A DNA stretch of 64,000 nucleotides from Mammaliicoccus lentus. Lineage in GTDB: Bacteria > Bacillota > Bacilli > Staphylococcales > Staphylococcaceae. Positions 44,817 to 55,757 of the stretch are shown one piece after another. The notes below the pieces were generated by a model. That model was given only the letters and a program-made list of their open reading frames with translations, ran no database searches and was not told the DNA's origin. The position numbers were made by a program, and so were the translations under genes. The stretch is from the NCBI RefSeq assembly GCF_002902755.1, contig NZ_PPRS01000010.1, positions 1 through 64,000 on the forward strand, written 5' to 3'. Each line of letters begins with the position of its first letter. Position 1 is the stretch's first letter.

Positions 44817-45071
44817 TTAGTTGTTTGATTTGAAACCAAATTTTTTGTTGAAGCGTTCCACACGACCATCCGCAGATGCGAATTTTTGACGTCCAGTATA
44901 GAATGGATGTGAATCAGAAGAGATATCTAAACGGATAACTGGGTATTCGTTGCCATCTTCCCATTCCATTGTTTCACTAGAAGTACGAGTAGAACCACTT
45001 AAAAATTTGAAGTCTGTAGTCGTATCTAAAAAGATTACTTTATGATACTCTGGATGAATTCCTTGTTTCAT
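44817..45071 (-). CDS. rpmE2: Ribosomal protein L31 type B
   Basis: An 84-residue large-subunit protein of the zinc-free L31 type: the CxxC pair of type A L31 is missing, and it has the conserved [19 protein letters not shown] and [25 protein letters not shown]. This is the usual staphylococcal L31. It follows rho by 110 nt and may be read from the rho promoter. Confidence 0.96.
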   Translation of the reverse strand: MKQGIHPEYHKVIFLDTTTDFKFLSGSTRTSSETMEWEDGNEYPVIRLDISSDSHPFYTGRQKFASADGRVERFNKKFGFKSNN

Positions 45072-45181
45072 TTCTTTCAGCTCCTTTGCCCTGAACCATC
45101 TGGAACAGAGTTTATTTGTGACTTATTCACTCAATACTTACATATTATATATGTTGAGTAATTAAATTGCAACCTTAAATT

Positions 45182-46498
45182 TTATATGATGGACTTGCCA
45201 GTTTTAGCACTTTCTAACATAGATTTTCTTAAAACTTCAAAGAACTCTTCATTAGTTTTTGTGCGTTTTAATTTTCTTATAAAACGTTCTGCAAAATCAT
45301 TTTGGTCCGTAAATAGGTTTCTTAACTGCCATACCATTTCTAATTCTTTTGGATCAAGTAACAATTCTTCTTTACGTGTTGAACTTCTTCTTATGTCAAT
45401 TGCAGGGAATACTCGTTTCTCTGATAATTTACGATCTAAATGAAGTTCCATGTTACCTGTACCTTTAAATTCTTCATAAATCATATCATCCATGCGTGAA
45501 CCAGTTTCAACAAGTGCAGTTGCTAAAATTGTTAAACTACCACCCGCTTCAATATTTCTTGCAGCGCCGAAGAAATGTTTAGGTCTGTGTAAAGATGCTG
45601 GATCTAAACCACCGGATAAAGTTCTACCACTTGGTGGAATAACTAAGTTATATGCACGTGCTAATCTCGTTAATGAATCCATTAAAATGATTACGTCTTC
45701 ACCAATTTCAACAAGTCGCTTAGCGCGTTCTAATAACAACTCAGCTACTTTGACATGGTGTTCTGGTGGCTCATCAAAAGTAGAATTCACTACTTCTGCT
45801 TGTTCTACAGATCTCTCAATATCTGTAACCTCTTCAGGTCGTTCTCCAATTAATAATACAAATAATTTCGCATTAGGTTGATTTATTGCAATAGCATTAG
45901 CGATTTCTTTTAATAATGATGTTTTACCTGCTTTAGGAGGGGCAACTATCATTCCACGTTGTCCAAGACCAATTGGTGTAATTAAATCCATAATTCTTGT
46001 TGAATAATTTTTTTCTGTTGTTTCTAATTGGATACGTTCTTGTGGGTATAAAGGGGTTAACGCTTGAAAGTGTGGTCTTTTTTTAACTTCTTCTGCATTT
46101 TGATCATTCACAAAATCTACTTGTAATAGACCGTAATACTTTTCATTTTCCTTAGGTTTTCTAACTTTACCAGTTACTTTATCACCTTTTTTTATTTCAA
46201 AACGTCTTATTTGGCTAGCTGAGATGTAAATATCTTTCTCACCTTTAGAGTAGTTAACTGTTCTTAGGAAACCATATCCATCAGGTTGTATATCATCTAA
46301 AATGCCTTCCATATAATAGTTTCCGTCTTTCTCCATTTGTGCTTCCATAATGGCTAAGACAAGTTCTTTTTTATTTAATTTACTATAGCTACTGATTTTG
46401 AGTTCTTTAGCCTTAGTTGTTAATTCTTTAGTTGTATAATTCTTGTATAATTCGTGAAACGATTCATACTGAGGACTTGTTCTGACTCTTTCTGCCAT
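45182..46498 (-). CDS. rho: Transcription termination factor Rho
   Basis: A 438-residue hexameric RNA helicase ending untranslated transcripts. It has the N-terminal helix bundle, the OB-fold RNA site (YMEGILDDIQPDGYGFLRT), Walker A APPKAGKTSLLKE (about 181-193), Walker B DVIILMDSLTRLARAYN and the R loop. Start MAERVRTSPQYESF at 46498 gives the exact staphylococcal length. It has its own promoter. Confidence 0.97.
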   Translation of the reverse strand: MAERVRTSPQYESFHELYKNYTTKELTTKAKELKISSYSKLNKKELVLAIMEAQMEKDGNYYMEGILDDIQPDGYGFLRTVNYSKGEKDIYISASQIRRFEIKKGDKVTGKVRKPKENEKYYGLLQVDFVNDQNAEEVKKRPHFQALTPLYPQERIQLETTEKNYSTRIMDLITPIGLGQRGMIVAPPKAGKTSLLKEIANAIAINQPNAKLFVLLIGERPEEVTDIERSVEQAEVVNSTFDEPPEHHVKVAELLLERAKRLVEIGEDVIILMDSLTRLARAYNLVIPPSGRTLSGGLDPASLHRPKHFFGAARNIEAGGSLTILATALVETGSRMDDMIYEEFKGTGNMELHLDRKLSEKRVFPAIDIRRSSTRKEELLLDPKELEMVWQLRNLFTDQNDFAERFIRKLKRTKTNEEFFEVLRKSMLESAKTGKSII

Positions 46499-46563
46499 GA
46501 TATTGACACCCATTTCTTAAAATCTATTTATTACTTTTACCCAGATTTACAATCTGCCATTAA

Positions 46564-46592
46564 ACTATAGCATTTTTTTACGTTTAAAACAA
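46564..46592 (-). promoter_or_regulatory. Putative promoter of rho
   Basis: TTGTTT (46587-46592), 17 nt, TATAGT (46564-46569) on the minus strand, giving a leader of about 60 nt. The rest of the gap up to 46832 is AT-rich with several further TATA-like boxes, but no ORF or hairpin I can support. Confidence 0.55.
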
Positions 46593-46832
46593 AATATGTT
46601 GTGAACTTTAATTAAAAAATACTTTTATATGGTAAAATATACCTAAACATCTATTTTTATCTCTTTTTATAGTAAAATTATACTAAAATTTGTTACTTCA
46701 ATCGTGAAAATAGCTTAAAACATCAAGAAATAATACATTATTTTTGTAATTATAACTTAATTATACAATGTGAATTTACTCAATTTTGAACGTTAGTAGC
46801 TGTTAATTTCCAAATCCTAATTACTATTTATT

Positions 46833-46878
46833 AAAAAACCAGCAACTTTCTATTTTGATTAAGAAAGTTGCTGGTTTT
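46833..46878 (-). terminator. Terminator of the aldehyde dehydrogenase gene
   Basis: A perfect 17-bp stem AAAACCAGCAACTTTCT and its complement (46835-46851 with 46862-46878), followed by T-rich sequence on the minus strand. Confidence 0.9.
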
Positions 46879-46921
46879 AATATTCACAGGAATAATTTAT
46901 CCTGTATCATTTTTATAATAC

Positions 46922-48349
46922 TTATTTAAAGTAGCCTGGTATTGCTTTGACTTCTAGGAATTCTTCTATACCATAGTCTCCCCATTCTCTACCAATACCT
47001 GATTGTTTATAACCACCGAATGGTAAGTCAGGTTTTCTACCTGCGTCATTTAACTCGACAGTTCCTGCTTCGATTGATTTAGCTACTTTTCTAACTTGAT
47101 CTGTATCATTACCATAAACATAAGCTGCTAATCCGTATACTGTATCATTAGCAATTTCAATTGCTTCATCTAAATCTTTATAGGTAATGATTGTACCTAC
47201 CGGACCGAATATTTCTTCTTGAGCAATTGTCATATCGTTTTTAACATCTGTAAACAATGTCGGTTTTATGAAATAACCTTTTTCTAGTCCTTCAGGTTTG
47301 CCTACTCCACCTGCTGCTAGTGTTGCGCCTTCATCGATACCTTTTTGAATATAACTTTGTACTGTATCAAATTGTTTTTTAGAAATAACTGGACCAATAT
47401 CTTGTCCTTTTTCTCTAGGTTTACCAACTTTTACATTGTTTATAGCTTTTGTTGCAGCTTCTATAAATTCATCTTTAATACTTTCAGGTATAATTGTACG
47501 AGTTGCTGCTGTACAAACTTGACCAGTATTTAAAACAAATTTAGCTACTGCTCCTTTAGCTGCTTTTTCGACATCAACATCATCTAAAATAACTAATGGT
47601 GATTTACCACCTAATTCTAATGAAACTTTCTTGAAGTCTTGTGCAGCTTTTTCCATAATTTTTCTACCAGTTGGGCCTGAACCTGTAAATGACATCATGC
47701 GAACATCTGGATGCTCACTTAATGGATTACCTACACCTTCACCATCGCCATTTACTAAGTTGAATACACCTTTTGGTACTCCAGCTTTTTCAAATATTTC
47801 AGCTAAAATGATAGCTGCAAACGGCGTTTCTTCTGATGGTTTTAACACTACAGGTGAACCTGCTGCAAAAGCACCAGCTAATTTTAATGATGTTTGGTTA
47901 GTTGGGAAGTTCCATGGTGTAACTAAACCTGCAACACCAATACCTTCTTTAACAACTAAGTCATCACCACGACGTTCTTCAAATTCTATTCTATCTATCG
48001 CTTTACTTGCTTCTCTAAAATGATTTAATCCCATTTGATAATGAACTGATTCTGATTTTTCTATCGGTGAACCAAGTTCATCTGTCATTGCATCTATTAA
48101 ATCTTCTTTTCTATTTTCATACTCATCAGCAATTCTTTCTAATAATGCTTTTCTTTCTTCTACTGATGTGTTTCTAAATTTTACATATACACTTTTTGCT
48201 GCTGCTACAGCATCGTCAACATCTTCTTTGTTACCTGCAGCAATCTTACCTGCAACTTCTTCAGTTGCTGGATTGATTACGTCAAGAGTTTGACCACTAT
48301 GACTATCTACCCATTCGCCATTAATATATTGCTTTACATCTTGTCTCAT
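46922..48349 (-). CDS. aldA: NAD(P)-dependent aldehyde dehydrogenase family protein
   Basis: A 475-residue ALDH-superfamily enzyme. The catalytic cysteine is in [10 protein letters not shown] (about 278), the general-base glutamate in LELGGKSPL (about 244), and NAD-contact sequences TPWNFP and FTGSGPTGR are present. Substrate cannot be read from sequence. It lies just downstream of an HxlR regulator gene with cysteines suited to electrophile sensing, which suggests detoxification of reactive aldehydes; that link is inference. Confidence 0.93.
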   Translation of the reverse strand: MRQDVKQYINGEWVDSHSGQTLDVINPATEEVAGKIAAGNKEDVDDAVAAAKSVYVKFRNTSVEERKALLERIADEYENRKEDLIDAMTDELGSPIEKSESVHYQMGLNHFREASKAIDRIEFEERRGDDLVVKEGIGVAGLVTPWNFPTNQTSLKLAGAFAAGSPVVLKPSEETPFAAIILAEIFEKAGVPKGVFNLVNGDGEGVGNPLSEHPDVRMMSFTGSGPTGRKIMEKAAQDFKKVSLELGGKSPLVILDDVDVEKAAKGAVAKFVLNTGQVCTAATRTIIPESIKDEFIEAATKAINNVKVGKPREKGQDIGPVISKKQFDTVQSYIQKGIDEGATLAAGGVGKPEGLEKGYFIKPTLFTDVKNDMTIAQEEIFGPVGTIITYKDLDEAIEIANDTVYGLAAYVYGNDTDQVRKVAKSIEAGTVELNDAGRKPDLPFGGYKQSGIGREWGDYGIEEFLEVKAIPGYFK

Positions 48350-48424
48350 ATATTATCTTCTCCTTTATAGTCATTACATTATTTATTATAGTATGTTATA
48401 CCCACTTTTTTAAAATAATGTGTT

Positions 48425-48485
48425 TATAGAAATAAAAAAGAAGTAGGACAGAATTCTAATTTTCCAATCAGATTCCTGTCCTACT
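48425..48485 (-). terminator. Terminator of the hxlR gene
   Basis: Arms AGTAGGACAG and CTGTCCTACT (48432-48441 with 48476-48485) with inner complementary AATTC/GATT bases, followed by TTTTTT on the minus strand. The GGACAG arm resembles the dispersed repeat family. Confidence 0.8.
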
Positions 48486-48546
48486 CCTATTTTCGTATCT
48501 TAAACTTAAATAATTTTTAGATAAGTTTATAAAACAAAACACTGTT

Positions 48547-48876
48547 TTATGAATGGTTTTCCTCTAGTTCTACATTGCGTTGCGCCCACTCTTCTAATGG
48601 GACAAGTGCTTGCGCTAATTCGTAACCTTTGTTAGTAAGATGATATTCAACTGATAGAGGTGTTGTTGTCACAACTTTCTTTTCTACTAATCCCCATTCA
48701 CTTAATTCAGTTAGTTTGAGGGATAAAGCTCTTGGTGTAATACGTTTCAAATCTCTCTTCATATCAGAAAAATGAGCTGCTTTGTCATTACAACGAGATA
48801 AATAATTGAGTATTAAACCATTCCAACTACGCCCGATAACTTTAAAAGTTTCTTCTAAGTATGGACACATTTCCAT
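48547..48876 (-). CDS. HxlR-family winged-helix regulator, QsrR/YodB-like
   Basis: A 109-residue MarR/HxlR-type repressor. The conserved start is MEMCPYLEETFKVIGRSWNG and the wing is KVVTTTPLSVEYHLTNKG. Cysteines stand at 4 and 29, the pattern I recall for the quinone sensor QsrR. Start at 48876 because the earlier GTG lies inside GAGGTG. Its promoter contains GTATA-N5-TATAC (48930-48944) in the spacer, so it probably represses itself. It precedes the aldehyde dehydrogenase gene. The redox role is inferred from cysteines and operator. Confidence 0.85.
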   Translation of the reverse strand: MEMCPYLEETFKVIGRSWNGLILNYLSRCNDKAAHFSDMKRDLKRITPRALSLKLTELSEWGLVEKKVVTTTPLSVEYHLTNKGYELAQALVPLEEWAQRNVELEENHS

Positions 48877-48919
48877 GTTACTCACCTCTTTTACTTCATA
48901 CTCCTATATTACTACATTT

Positions 48920-48948
48920 TATATATAAAGTATATATTTTATACTCAA
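48920..48948 (-). promoter_or_regulatory. hxlR promoter with embedded GTATA-N5-TATAC operator
   Basis: TTGAGT (48943-48948), 17 nt, TATATA (48920-48925) on the minus strand. The 15-bp sequence GTATA-N5-TATAC occupies 48930-48944, overlapping the end of the -35 box and the spacer. Repressor bound there would block RNA polymerase. The -35 box overlaps the murZ stop codon. Confidence 0.7.
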
Positions 48949-50201
48949 ACTTCTTCAGTCCAAATATCTGCCCCTAAATGTTTTAATTTGTCTACTATAC
49001 CACTATAACCTCTATAAATATGGTTAACATTATATACAGTTGTAACGTCTTCAGCAATTAATCCCGCAATTAATAATGATGCACCCGCTCTCAAATCACT
49101 AGCAGCCACACTGGCACCTGTAAGCTTTGATGGATAATATATAGCTGTTCCGTTTTCTAAATTAACTTTTGCTCCCATTCGCAATAATTCATCAACATGT
49201 TTAAACCTTGCTGGGTAAATTGTTTCTACTACTTTACTTTGTCCTTTTGCTTTTAATAAAAGCGGTGTGAATGGTTGTTGTAAATCAGTAGCAAAACCTG
49301 GGTAAACTGATGTTTGAATGTCTACAGGTTTATATTCATCCCTACCTCTAATAATGATAGAGTCTTCTCCTAATTCAATCTCAGTGCCCATTTCTTTTAA
49401 TTTCGCAATCAGAGGTTCTAAATGTAGAGGGATGATGTTTTCAATCAATACTTCTTCTCCCATAGCAGCTGCTGCACACATATATGTTCCAGCTTCTATT
49501 CTATCAGGAATAATTGAGTGATTAGTTCCATGTAAATTCTCGACACCTTCAATTTTTAAAGTATCAGTACCTGCGCCTCTAATTTTTGCACCCATATTGT
49601 TTAACAACGTAGCAACATCTACTATTTCAGGTTCTTTAGCAGCATTTTCTATAACTGTTTTACCTTTAGCTAAGCATGCAGCTAACATGATATTAATAGT
49701 TGCTCCAACACTTACAACGTCCATGAAAATTTTTGCCCCAGTTAATTCTTCAGCAATTAAATACATAGCACCTTGTTCATTCGTTACCTTAGCACCTAAA
49801 GCTTCAAACCCTTTAATATGTTGATCGATTGGTCTCGGACCAAGCGGACAACCTCCTGGCAAACCAATTACACACTTTTTAAAACGCCCAAGCATTGCAC
49901 CCATCATATAATAAGAAGCTCTTAATGATTGAACTTTATTATTAGGTAATGGTAGATTAACCGCATCACTTGAATCAACAACGATTTGATCACCATTTAA
50001 TTCAGTTTTTATATTTAAATCTCCAAGCAGGCTCATTAATGTCTTAACATCTGAGATATCTGGCAAGCCGTCTAGAGTTACAACATCATTGGCCATTAAA
50101 CTAGCAGGTATTAATGCAACCGCACTATTTTTGGCACCACTAATTTGGACTTTGCCATTTAGTTTTTTTCCGCCTTTGATTTTTATTACTTCTTGAGACA
50201 T
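48945..50201 (-). CDS. murZ: UDP-GlcNAc 1-carboxyvinyltransferase MurZ (second MurA)
   Basis: A 418-residue paralogue of murA. The active cysteine is in [15 protein letters not shown] (about 117). Low-GC Gram-positives carry two such enzymes; this one, next to fbaA, is the MurZ (MurA2) position. It has AGGAGT before the ATG and shares the strand with fbaA, 176 nt upstream. Confidence 0.95.
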   Translation of the reverse strand: MSQEVIKIKGGKKLNGKVQISGAKNSAVALIPASLMANDVVTLDGLPDISDVKTLMSLLGDLNIKTELNGDQIVVDSSDAVNLPLPNNKVQSLRASYYMMGAMLGRFKKCVIGLPGGCPLGPRPIDQHIKGFEALGAKVTNEQGAMYLIAEELTGAKIFMDVVSVGATINIMLAACLAKGKTVIENAAKEPEIVDVATLLNNMGAKIRGAGTDTLKIEGVENLHGTNHSIIPDRIEAGTYMCAAAAMGEEVLIENIIPLHLEPLIAKLKEMGTEIELGEDSIIIRGRDEYKPVDIQTSVYPGFATDLQQPFTPLLLKAKGQSKVVETIYPARFKHVDELLRMGAKVNLENGTAIYYPSKLTGASVAASDLRAGASLLIAGLIAEDVTTVYNVNHIYRGYSGIVDKLKHLGADIWTEEV

Positions 50202-50340
50202 ATGTTTACTCCTTTACTTCATCGTCTTAGAGAATGCATACTCTCTCAACATGAATAATATGATAATTAATTCCATTATATACTATTCAATAACATAAAC
50301 GCAAAAACGTAAAAAGTAAATAGTAAGAAATAAATTCATA

Positions 50341-50370
50341 AAAAAAAGACCTTGAAAAAGGTCTTTTTTT
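50341..50370 (-). terminator. Terminator of fbaA
   Basis: AAAAAAGACCTT and AAGGTCTTTTTT form a symmetric hairpin 8 nt past the fbaA stop, with a long T-run. Confidence 0.9.
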
Positions 50371-50377
50371 AAATAAA

Positions 50378-51235
50378 TTAAGCTTGGTTTGAAGTACCAA
50401 ATTCTTGGATTTTACCTTGTACAGTTGCTTTAATCGCTTCACGAGCAGGTCCTAAATATTTACGTGGATCGTAAACTTCACTGTCGTTGTTTAACACTTC
50501 GCGAACTGCTTTAGCCGAAGCTATTTGGTTCTCAGTGTTAACGTTGATTTTAGCTGTACCGTATGAGATAGCTTTTTTGATATCGTGTGTTGGGATACCA
50601 GTACCACCGTGTAATACTAATGGTAAACCAGTTGAAGCACCGATTTCTTCCATTTCTTTAAATCCTAAGTTTGGTTCACCTTTGTAAGGTCCATGAACTG
50701 AACCTAGTGCTGGAGCTAATGTGTCGATACCAGTTCTTTCAACTAGTTCTTGACATTCTTTAGGGTCAGCATAGATAACACCTTCAGCGATTACGTCGTC
50801 TTCTTGTCCACCAACTGTTCCTAATTCCGCTTCAACAGAAACACCGTTAGCGTGAGCATATTCAACAACTTTTGACGTGATTTCAATATTTTCTTCAAAT
50901 GAATGATGAGAAGCATCAATCATAACTGAAGTGAATCCAGCATCGATTGCTTCTTTACATTTGTCGAAACTTGAACCATGGTCTAAATGAATAGCTACAG
51001 GTACTGTAATGCTATAATCTTCAATTAATCCTTCAACCATTTTTACGACAGTTTTGAAACCGCCCATATAACGTGCAGCTCCTTCAGAAACACCTAAAAT
51101 AACTGGTGCATTTTCTTCTTGAGTAGCTTGAAGAATCGCTTGTGTGAATTCTAAGTTATTTAAGTTGTATTGACCAACTGCATAACTATTTTCTTTCGCT
51201 TTAATTAACATTTCTTTCATTGAAACTAAAGGCAT
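50378..51235 (-). CDS. fbaA: Class II fructose-bisphosphate aldolase
   Basis: A 285-residue zinc aldolase of glycolysis and gluconeogenesis. Zinc ligands appear in HLDHGSSFD (about 83-91), the catalytic aspartate in the same motif, [25 protein letters not shown] and [11 protein letters not shown]. It lies 85 nt after the Spo0F-like gene. Confidence 0.97.
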   Translation of the reverse strand: MPLVSMKEMLIKAKENSYAVGQYNLNNLEFTQAILQATQEENAPVILGVSEGAARYMGGFKTVVKMVEGLIEDYSITVPVAIHLDHGSSFDKCKEAIDAGFTSVMIDASHHSFEENIEITSKVVEYAHANGVSVEAELGTVGGQEDDVIAEGVIYADPKECQELVERTGIDTLAPALGSVHGPYKGEPNLGFKEMEEIGASTGLPLVLHGGTGIPTHDIKKAISYGTAKINVNTENQIASAKAVREVLNNDSEVYDPRKYLGPAREAIKATVQGKIQEFGTSNQA

Positions 51236-51320
51236 TGAGTTTCCTCCTATATGTGCAAGGCACGAATATTTACAAACTAATTATACCAAATTATTTTCAT
51301 ATTTGCATCTTTTGAAAGCC

Positions 51321-51674
51321 CTATCCTAAATGTTTTCTTACAATTTTCATAACTTCTTCAATTGTAAACGGCTTCATTAATACACCAGTTATATTGTCTT
51401 TAGTGAGCGTCTCTATATCTGTAGACGTTTGGAAAGCCGAAATGATATAAACTGGAACATCTGGATTTGTTTCTCTTATTTTAAATAAAACTTTTTCTCC
51501 TGATATACCCGGCATTCTTTTATCTATAAATATAAGTTTATATTCATTTTCGAGAAATTTATTTATACCTTCTTGGCCATTTTCAGCTGTATCAACATGA
51601 TATTGATTTAACTCAAAAATTTCCTTTAATAATTGTCTTATATTTTTTTCATCATCTATAATAAGTACATCCAT
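51321..51674 (-). CDS. Spo0F-like single-domain response regulator
   Basis: A 117-residue lone receiver domain. The acidic pocket is D7/D8, the phospho-acceptor D51 (LIFIDKRMPG), a serine in YIISAFQ and lysine in LMKPFT. No output domain. Start MDVLIIDDEKN at 51674 after GAGGTA. In Bacillus the equivalent Spo0F serves the sporulation relay; staphylococci do not sporulate, so its partner kinase and target are unknown. Location between ywjG and fbaA is ancestral. Confidence 0.9.
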   Translation of the reverse strand: MDVLIIDDEKNIRQLLKEIFELNQYHVDTAENGQEGINKFLENEYKLIFIDKRMPGISGEKVLFKIRETNPDVPVYIISAFQTSTDIETLTKDNITGVLMKPFTIEEVMKIVRKHLG

Positions 51675-51734
51675 TGAAGATACCTCGCTTTTTATATAAA
51701 ATAAATTTATTATCATTTAAAGGAGAATGCAATA

Positions 51735-52262
51735 GTGCTTAAAATTTTTAATACACAGCTGAACGGCATTTTTAGTAAAATAGATGCACAAGAAGAAGAA
51801 ATCGCAATTGCTTCACAATTACTTATGCAAGCTGCTGGTGGTGAAGGTAAAATCCATATAAAAACTTTTGATGAGGCTAATCACCTTTCATCATTTATAA
51901 CAGATAGCAAAGAAAGTTTGCCTCAATCTCAAACAATGTCTTCATTAACAGATATAGATTCCATCGATACAACGGATCGCGCTTTATTAATTGCGCCATT
52001 CTTTACTGATGAATTAAATACTTGGATAGAGAAATTAACTGATAAAGATGTTGATTTTGTTGTTATAGCGAATAAAGACAAAGAAAATAAGGCCCACGAA
52101 ACTTTAATGCATTATATTGATTTATGTACACCACGACCAATCGTACCTACAGCTGATTACAGCAAAATTATAACACCACATATGATGGCAATAAATTACA
52201 TACATTATATCATGTATGCTGAAATGTATGAGATTACTCAAGACTTAAATGAAGAAATATAA
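51735..52262 (+). CDS. ywjG: YwjG, DUF2529 family protein
   Basis: A 175-residue protein of the DUF2529 family (sugar-isomerase-like fold suggested by the family), starting at GTG 51735, 9 nt after AGGAG. Motifs: FSKIDAQEEEIAIASQLL, GGEGKIHI, ALLIAPFFTDE. Function unknown. It is divergent from the Spo0F-like gene here. Confidence 0.8.
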   Translation: MLKIFNTQLNGIFSKIDAQEEEIAIASQLLMQAAGGEGKIHIKTFDEANHLSSFITDSKESLPQSQTMSSLTDIDSIDTTDRALLIAPFFTDELNTWIEKLTDKDVDFVVIANKDKENKAHETLMHYIDLCTPRPIVPTADYSKIITPHMMAINYIHYIMYAEMYEITQDLNEEI

Positions 52263-52271
52263 TAAGCAAAT

Positions 52272-52297
52272 GTTGCAAGACAAACGCCACGTGCAAC
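52272..52297 (+). repeat. 26-nt dispersed repeat, copy 2
   Basis: GTTGCAAGACAAACGC then CACGTGCAAC. It is the same unit as 52313-52338 and, inverted, 19997-20022. It lies 10 nt past ywjG. Confidence 0.8.
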
Positions 52298-52312
52298 ATA
52301 GAACGTCAGAAT

Positions 52313-52338
52313 GTTGCTAGACAAGCGTCACGTGCAAC
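52313..52338 (+). repeat. 26-nt dispersed repeat, copy 3
   Basis: GTTGCTAGACAAGCGT then CACGTGCAAC, in tandem with copy 2, 41 nt apart start to start, both flanked by CAT or CAGAAT. Confidence 0.8.
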
Positions 52339-52347
52339 ATAAATTCT

Positions 52348-52421
52348 CCTTATTGACAAGACTATCGAGAAAAGTCAATAAGGCCCTCGTTATTGACACG
52401 TTTGGTGAGAAAAGACAATAA
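52348..52421 (+). repeat. Two related palindromic units with TTATTGAC arms
   Basis: Unit one, 52348-52383, has arms CCTTATTGAC / GTCAATAAGG. Unit two, 52389-52421, has arms GTTATTG / CAATAAC. Both share an interior GAGAAAAG. With the 26-nt repeats they fill most of 52263-52462, where no gene is seen. Confidence 0.7.
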
Positions 52422-52462
52422 CTTGCCCGATACAACCTAAAACTGAGAATCCTTAAAAAAGA

Positions 52463-52496
52463 AGAGTCTGGGACATAAATAATTGTCCCAGACTCT
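52463..52496 (-). terminator. Terminator of pyrG (dispersed GGGACA type)
   Basis: AGAGTCTGGGACA / TGTCCCAGACTCT, a perfect 13-bp stem (52463-52475 with 52484-52496), then a T-rich tail. The arm is nearly the same as that of the sigB terminator. Confidence 0.9.
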
Positions 52497-52516
52497 CTTT
52501 AATTTAAAACCTATAA

Positions 52517-54142
<1,626 letters not shown>

Positions 54143-54150
54143 TTAAAAAA

Positions 54151-54195
54151 TAAAAAAGCTCCCACTTACATTAATTAAAATGTAAGATGGGAGCT
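54151..54195 (-). terminator. pyrG leader attenuator (also ends rpoE transcripts)
   Basis: The minus strand has AGCTCCCATCTTACATT, loop, AATGTAAGTGGGAGCT, TTTTTT (54157-54172 with 54179-54195, one mismatch). The first arm is C/U-rich (GCTCCC). It lies between a start site in GGG (54227-54229) and pyrG, as in the CTP-sensing attenuator of B. subtilis. Confidence 0.85.
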
Positions 54196-54226
54196 ATAGT
54201 TTATACGTTTGTCCTATTTAAAGGAG

Positions 54227-54264
54227 CCCAAATAAAATATTACCATCTTTTAATGAAAAGTCAA
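54227..54264 (-). promoter_or_regulatory. pyrG promoter with GGGCTCC start site
   Basis: TTGACT (54259-54264), 16 nt, TAATAT (54237-54242), 7 nt, then the start GGGCTCC (first G at 54229). A start at three G followed by C is what reiterative G addition at low CTP needs. The -35 box touches the rpoE stop. Confidence 0.8.
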
Positions 54265-54792
54265 TTATAATTCTTCTTCTTCCTCTTCTTCCTCGTCGTC
54301 GTCTTCTTCCTCTTCTTCGTCAACGACTAACCCAGCTTCATCTAATTCATCTTCAACTTCTTCATCTTCTGGATCTGCAGGATCATTTAATCCTTCTTCA
54401 TCATCTTGAGCGATTGTTATATCAACATCTTTAGTTTTATCTTCTTCACCTAATAATGTGATGCCTGTATCTTCTTCATCATCTTCATCTAACACGTTGA
54501 ATTTTTGAATAGTTGGTGCTATCTTCTCTTCGATATCTTCAACTGAATACCAGTCACGAAGACCCCAAATATTCTCGCCTACACTTAAAAAGCGTCCATC
54601 TGTATTTAAATCTGTATAAAATTGTAGGATACGGTTTTCAATTTCAGAATCTTTATAATTACCGATACGTTTAAACTCATCAACCATGTCATATAAATTT
54701 GTTTCTTTGCTATTCTCACTTAAGTAAATATAAGCCATTTCTATAAATGAATGTTCATCGACCATTTCTTTAGTAAAATCTTTTAATTTCAT
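54265..54792 (-). CDS. rpoE: RNA polymerase delta subunit
   Basis: A 175-residue delta subunit. N-terminal winged-helix-like domain (about 1-90, [33 protein letters not shown]), then a very acidic disordered tail ending in long runs of Glu and Asp. It speeds polymerase recycling and sharpens sensitivity to initiating NTPs, which fits its position before pyrG. Confidence 0.96.
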   Translation of the reverse strand: MKLKDFTKEMVDEHSFIEMAYIYLSENSKETNLYDMVDEFKRIGNYKDSEIENRILQFYTDLNTDGRFLSVGENIWGLRDWYSVEDIEEKIAPTIQKFNVLDEDDEEDTGITLLGEEDKTKDVDITIAQDDEEGLNDPADPEDEEVEDELDEAGLVVDEEEEEDDDEEEEEEEEL

Positions 54793-54896
54793 GCTTTACT
54801 CTTCCTTTCAACAATCGTACTATTGTCGCGCATTAATATTTATAATCATAACAGTTTACGATTATAATTGACAAGCTGATTTTTAGCAAATGTTTG

Positions 54897-55757
54897 TTAA
54901 TAGTTAATATATTTCATCAACTTAATATAATCGTCAGCTTTTTGTATTTCAACAAAGTTCGCTTTGTAACATAATGCTTTTAATTTATTGTTTGAACCAA
55001 ACAGAGATATGTGCAACTCTTTCTTGTCTGGGAACTTCCTTCTTACGAAAGTACTAAGTTGTCTTAATGCACTTTCAGCTATACCTTCTTTTCTTTCGCT
55101 CTCTTCAACTTCTATACTTCGAATATCAAAGTTATCACTTTTATGTTCTAAAACAATAATGCCCACTTTTTTATTATCTTTCATTAAATGTATGTTTATA
55201 AATTCATTATCGTAGTCGTCATCATGTAATTCTAGTTTTAACGAAGATACATACTTAGAATCTAAATCTAAATAATACAATCGTTCTTTGCCAAGTGGTC
55301 CTTCTTCTTTAGTTGCGGTATGCATGAAGCCTGCTCTTTCATACAAGTTCCATGCTGCCTCATTTTCAGCATCTACTACTAAAAATAAATGATCAAAATC
55401 AGGAAACACTAATTGTACATATTCAGGCAAATTCATCATGATTGTCGTACCATAACCATTACCTTGATATTTTTCATTGATTGAAAGTGAACGAATATAC
55501 ACAACATTTTCTGGTGTTTCATAACCTTCATGCTGATAATATTTATGTAAAACGAAGAAACCAACTATTTCATTGTCTCGATTAACTACGACATTTGGTC
55601 TTCTATCAGAATCTTGTATCGCTTCATCTAGAACTTCTTTAGGTAGTGAAGAATATACTTGTTGACGCTCATTTAATTGAAATTCAGATAGTGCTGTTCT
55701 CATACTTTCTTCAAATGGTTTAATAAAAATATCACCGAACTGTTTTTCTTTAATCAT
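54897..55757 (-). CDS. Double-GNAT acetyltransferase family protein
   Basis: A 286-residue protein with an N-terminal GNAT domain (acetyl-CoA loop YQGNGYGTTIM, about 97-107) and a second, weaker GNAT-like half (EESERKEGIAESALRQLSTFVRRKFP, about 218-240). Substrate unknown. It is upstream of rpoE on the same strand and divergent from the BCCT gene. Confidence 0.85.
   Translation of the reverse strand: MIKEKQFGDIFIKPFEESMRTALSEFQLNERQQVYSSLPKEVLDEAIQDSDRRPNVVVNRDNEIVGFFVLHKYYQHEGYETPENVVYIRSLSINEKYQGNGYGTTIMMNLPEYVQLVFPDFDHLFLVVDAENEAAWNLYERAGFMHTATKEEGPLGKERLYYLDLDSKYVSSLKLELHDDDYDNEFINIHLMKDNKKVGIIVLEHKSDNFDIRSIEVEESERKEGIAESALRQLSTFVRRKFPDKKELHISLFGSNNKLKALCYKANFVEIQKADDYIKLMKYINY

Noticed and set aside
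48391-48410. GTATAACATAC upstream of the aldehyde dehydrogenase as a second HxlR operator
   Set aside because: It is a palindrome with a 3-nt spacer and does not fit GTATA-N5-TATAC; weak evidence only.
52263-52440. Tandem short repeats that could look like a small CRISPR array
   Set aside because: Only two copies of each unit, imperfect, each internally palindromic, no uniform spacers and no cas genes.
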